From Phycisphaerales bacterium (lineage in GTDB: Bacteria > Planctomycetota > Phycisphaerae > Tepidisphaerales > Tepidisphaeraceae), in the NCBI GenBank assembly GCA_020853095.1, contig JADYZN010000039.1, positions 84,163-148,162 of the forward strand: a stretch of DNA of 64,000 bases. The letters run 5' to 3'. The notes beneath the pieces were generated by a model. The model saw only the letters and a list, made by a program, of their open reading frames with translations. It did not search any database and was not told where the DNA came from. Within the stretch, counting starts at the first letter, position 1. Each line of letters starts with the position of its first letter. The translations under genes were made by a program, and so were the position numbers. Shown in pieces: positions 61,707 to 64,000 of the stretch.

Positions 61707-63083
61707 TTACGTTCCGGCCGGCAGGGGGGTCTGATCGAAGCGGCTGCCTTCGACTTTGATCCGGCGATTGGTTTTCGGGGCCGGCGGGAGAATCGTGCTG
61801 ATCAGCATCGCGCCGACCGTGATGACCACGTTGGCGATCAGCAGATAAAACGCCAGCCAGCCGCCGATGCCCTGCCCGGCGACGAACAGCGCATCCAGCG
61901 GGGCCGCGAAATACATCACGATCGCCGTCGCGAGCATCAGCACCAGCGACACGGGGATCAACCCGCGCCATGCCAGCATCATCAATTGATCAAAACGAAA
62001 CCGCGGAAGGCTCCAGCGCACCCACATGAAGACGAAGATGATGACGATCGTCTTGGCGAAGAAGACGACCGCCCGCAGGATGCAGACCCACAGGCTGGTG
62101 GACAGCCCCGGATTTTCGGCCGGCCCGGTCAGGCCCGGCAGATGCCATCCGCCAAAAAACAGCGCCACGCACAAGGCGCTGGTGGTGATCATGCCGGCGT
62201 ATTCGCCCAGGAAAAACAGGGCGAATCGCATCGAGCTGTATTCGGTGTGATAGCCGCCGACCAGTTCCTGTTCGGCTTCGGCCAGGTCAAAGGGGGCGCG
62301 GTTGGCCTCGGCATGGATGCAGACCAGGAACAGCAAAAACGTCAGCGGCTGGGTAAAGACGTTCCACGCGGGGATGTACCCGGCCCAGTAATGCGCCTGC
62401 TTGTCGACGATGACACCCAGGTCCAGCGTGCCGAACATGACCACGATCGTCAAAACCCCCAGCGCCAGGGGGATTTCGTAGCTGATCATGTTGGCGGTGG
62501 CGCGAAGGCCGCCCAGGAACGAATACTTGTTGTTGCTGGCCCATCCGCCGATGACCACGCCATAAACCGCCAGCGACAGGATCGCCAGGATGAACAGCAC
62601 GCCGATGTTCAGCGATGCGATCTGGAAGGGTTCGGCAAACGTGACGGCGTAGGTGTTGGCCTGTTGCGCGGGGACGACGCTGACCACCTGCGCATCGTAA
62701 GGAATCTGCGAAGCGATGGCGGCGTTTTGGTCGGTCACGTTGGCGGCGGTCTGCACCGTCCAGGTGCGCTGCCACGTGCCGCCCCACGGGATGACGGCGA
62801 TGCTGACGATGATGACCGCGATCATCAGGCCCGGAGCGAGGGTGAACAGGACTTTGTCGACGCCGCCTGGGCGGTAATCTTCCTTGAAGATGAATTTCAG
62901 CCCGTCGGCCAGCGGTTGAAGCAACCCGCCGGGACCGACGCGATTGGGACCAAGACGATCCTGAACCCAGGATGCGACTTTGCGTTCCAGCAGAATCAGA
63001 TACGCCACCGAGCCCAGAACCGTTCCATGAACGATCAGAGCGATCCAAAACCAGACCGGCAGGCGTTGTATCCATTCAAGCAT
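61707..63083 (-). CDS. nuoH: NADH-quinone oxidoreductase subunit H
   Basis: A 458-residue membrane protein with about nine helices. Family motifs: LERKVASWVQDRLGPNRVGPGGLLQPLADGLKFIFKED, GGWASNNKYSFLGGLRATANMISYEIPLALG, ANRAPFDLAEAEQELVGGYHTEYSSMRFALFFLGEY and RWSLPRFRFDQLMMLAWRGLIP. It forms part of the quinone site and proton path of complex I. The protein is about 100 residues longer than usual, with an extra segment between the second and third helices (about residues 105-150). Unusually it is not flanked by other nuo genes. Confidence 0.96.
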   Translation of the reverse strand: MLEWIQRLPVWFWIALIVHGTVLGSVAYLILLERKVASWVQDRLGPNRVGPGGLLQPLADGLKFIFKEDYRPGGVDKVLFTLAPGLMIAVIIVSIAVIPWGGTWQRTWTVQTAANVTDQNAAIASQIPYDAQVVSVVPAQQANTYAVTFAEPFQIASLNIGVLFILAILSLAVYGVVIGGWASNNKYSFLGGLRATANMISYEIPLALGVLTIVVMFGTLDLGVIVDKQAHYWAGYIPAWNVFTQPLTFLLFLVCIHAEANRAPFDLAEAEQELVGGYHTEYSSMRFALFFLGEYAGMITTSALCVALFFGGWHLPGLTGPAENPGLSTSLWVCILRAVVFFAKTIVIIFVFMWVRWSLPRFRFDQLMMLAWRGLIPVSLVLMLATAIVMYFAAPLDALFVAGQGIGGWLAFYLLIANVVITVGAMLISTILPPAPKTNRRIKVEGSRFDQTPLPAGT

Positions 63084-63126
63084 GGTGGGTCCTGTTCATC
63101 CTTGCTGACCAAAGCGAAGGCGGAGA

Positions 63127-63462
63127 TTACTTTTTCTTGGCCGGAGCCGCGGCCTTGGCGGCCGGTGCGGCAGGCGCAGCACCCTTGGCTGGCGCGGCGC
63201 CCTTGGCGGCAGGAGCGGCGCCCTTTGCCGGGGCCGCGGCGCCGGCGGCCGGAGCGGCGCCTTCAGCGCCGGGGGCGGCTTCTTCCTTCACCGTCTTGGC
63301 GACCGCCTGCTTGCGGTGGGCGACCTTCGGTAGCCCGAACACGCTCTTGCTGTCGTTCCACTTTTCTTCTTCCTTGAGCTTTTCCAACCGCTCGTTGCGG
63401 CTGAGCACATTGCGATGACGCACCAGCGAGTTGGCGCTCTTCAAACTACGATCCATTGACAT
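63127..63462 (-). CDS. PVC small basic protein with Ala/Pro/Lys tail
   Basis: The ATG at 63462 with AGAGGTG gives 111 residues. The first 55, MSMDRSLKSANSLVRHRNVL and RNERLEKLKEEEKW with FGLPKVAHRK, match the small basic protein family (TIGR04137) found in Chlamydiae, Verrucomicrobia and Planctomycetes and thought to be ribosome-linked. Other members are about 60-70 residues; here a low-complexity tail of Ala, Pro, Gly and Lys (KGAAPAAKGAAPAKG) follows, similar to histone H1-like tails. It might bind RNA or DNA. Confidence 0.85.
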   Translation of the reverse strand: MSMDRSLKSANSLVRHRNVLSRNERLEKLKEEEKWNDSKSVFGLPKVAHRKQAVAKTVKEEAAPGAEGAAPAAGAAAPAKGAAPAAKGAAPAKGAAPAAPAAKAAAPAKKK

Positions 63463-63558
63463 CGTGACACCTCTGAATTCCAGTTTCAAACCGCTGTTTC
63501 AACAGGGCGAAGCATGATAATGTTCCAATAGCCCAGTGACAACAGGCTTGGAGTGGTT

Positions 63559-64000
63559 ATGCGACGAATAATTTACGGAATCTTGCTATTGATGCCAATG
63601 GCAACGGTTGCTCAAACCCTGCCGACCACCGAACCGGGAGACACGCCCCGGCAGGCGTATGAACGGCTGGTGGTGGCGATGCGCGACGGGGATGGGGCGA
63701 CGATCCGGCAATCGATCGATGCCCAGGGGGATGATCAGATTCGACTGGTCGATGCCCTGGTCAATTATGCCCAGGCGCTGTCGGCGATGCGACAGGCGGC
63801 GGTGCGGACGTATGGGCCTGCACAGTCGCGGGTGTTGACCGGAGACCCGGCCGAACATGAAAAACGGCTTGAAGCGATCCGTCAGGCGAATGAACAGATC
63901 GAGGGGGACAAAGCCACATTGAAAGTGAACTCGGCCGATACCCCTCTGATTCATATGAGAAGGATGGAAGGCCATTGGCGCGTGCCGTTGGGGGAGATGC
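63559..64000 (+). CDS. Secreted protein of unknown function (3'-truncated)
   Basis: An ATG at 63559 with GGAG 8 nt upstream opens a frame that runs off the window after 147 codons. The product starts MRRIIYGILLLMPMATVAQ, a clean signal peptide, followed by TPRQAYERLVVAMRDGDGATIRQSIDAQG, a helical segment typical of small NTF2/DUF-like stress proteins, and MEGHWRVPLGEM near the window end. No family can be named from this part. Confidence 0.7.
   Translation, partial: MRRIIYGILLLMPMATVAQTLPTTEPGDTPRQAYERLVVAMRDGDGATIRQSIDAQGDDQIRLVDALVNYAQALSAMRQAAVRTYGPAQSRVLTGDPAEHEKRLEAIRQANEQIEGDKATLKVNSADTPLIHMRRMEGHWRVPLGEM

Noticed and set aside
61986..63377. Plus-strand open frame opposite nuoH
   Set aside because: Product is Asp/Arg/Gln-rich antisense sequence; nuoH has clear membrane helices and motifs.
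1..64000. tRNA, rRNA, CRISPR arrays, prophage or insertion sequences
   Set aside because: No cloverleaf with a TPsiC-like arm, rRNA-like stretch, regularly spaced repeats, integrase or transposase was found by reading.

Overview
The window reads as chromosomal DNA of a GC-rich member of the Planctomycetes, most likely class Phycisphaerae. This is inferred from the gene set, not from a marker gene: a PVC-type 'small basic protein' (63127-63462), a PEP-CTERM protein (31250-31927), a pseudopilin with an H-X9-DG motif (30536-31174), alternative complex III, and many exported proteins with zinc ribbons or Pro/Ala-rich linkers. No rRNA, tRNA, CRISPR array, prophage or insertion sequence was seen. 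Gene density is high, and long open frames opposite real genes are common because of the GC content.

Layout. 1-3890: exopolysaccharide-type genes (5'-truncated GT4, asparagine synthase, GT2), then a membrane thioredoxin. 4498-19727: one long respiratory operon with an Rrf2 regulator with three cysteines, a membrane-anchored di-heme cytochrome c, NarG-NarH-NarJ-NarI nitrate reductase, and the six subunits of alternative complex III (ActA-F). Start/stop overlaps run through almost the whole unit, including the narI-actA junction. 19768-27879 (minus): an NHL propeller, a giant exported vWA/prenyltransferase-fold protein, a transglutaminase-like protein without the usual cysteine, and a CsgG-like lipoprotein. 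The vWA protein and the lipoprotein both end in a zinc ribbon. 27984-35878 (minus): 2-hydroxyacid dehydrogenase, a secreted glycosidase-like protein, pseudopilin, PEP-CTERM protein, a GntR/LacI-type regulator, a PA14 protein and xylose isomerase. This looks like a carbohydrate-use region, with candidate sugar-type operators.

36114-43892: rpoN, asd, a Fic protein, two divergent glycosyltransferases, and a replication cluster (DciA/DUF721, dnaN, and an AT-rich 425-bp spacer with two perfect DnaA boxes, a candidate oriC). 43893-49781: a P1B-4 metal ATPase next to a DtxR-type metal regulator, a zinc-ribbon membrane protein coupled to an AraC regulator, a CYTH protein and a small membrane protein. 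49902-57325: a PIG-L deacetylase coupled to a NagB-like protein, lipB, guaA, two transaldolase-family genes and glpK. 57436-59430 (minus): a MamK-like actin with a partner carrying a GspF-N-like domain. 59580-63462 (minus): thrS, nuoH and the small basic protein. A secreted protein begins at 63559 and runs off the window.

The most notable systems are the fused nitrate reductase-ACIII operon, the MamK-like actin pair away from any magnetosome genes, the candidate origin beside dnaN, and the cluster of exported proteins with zinc-ribbon tails. Family assignments are from recognised motifs in the translated sequence; no database search was run.
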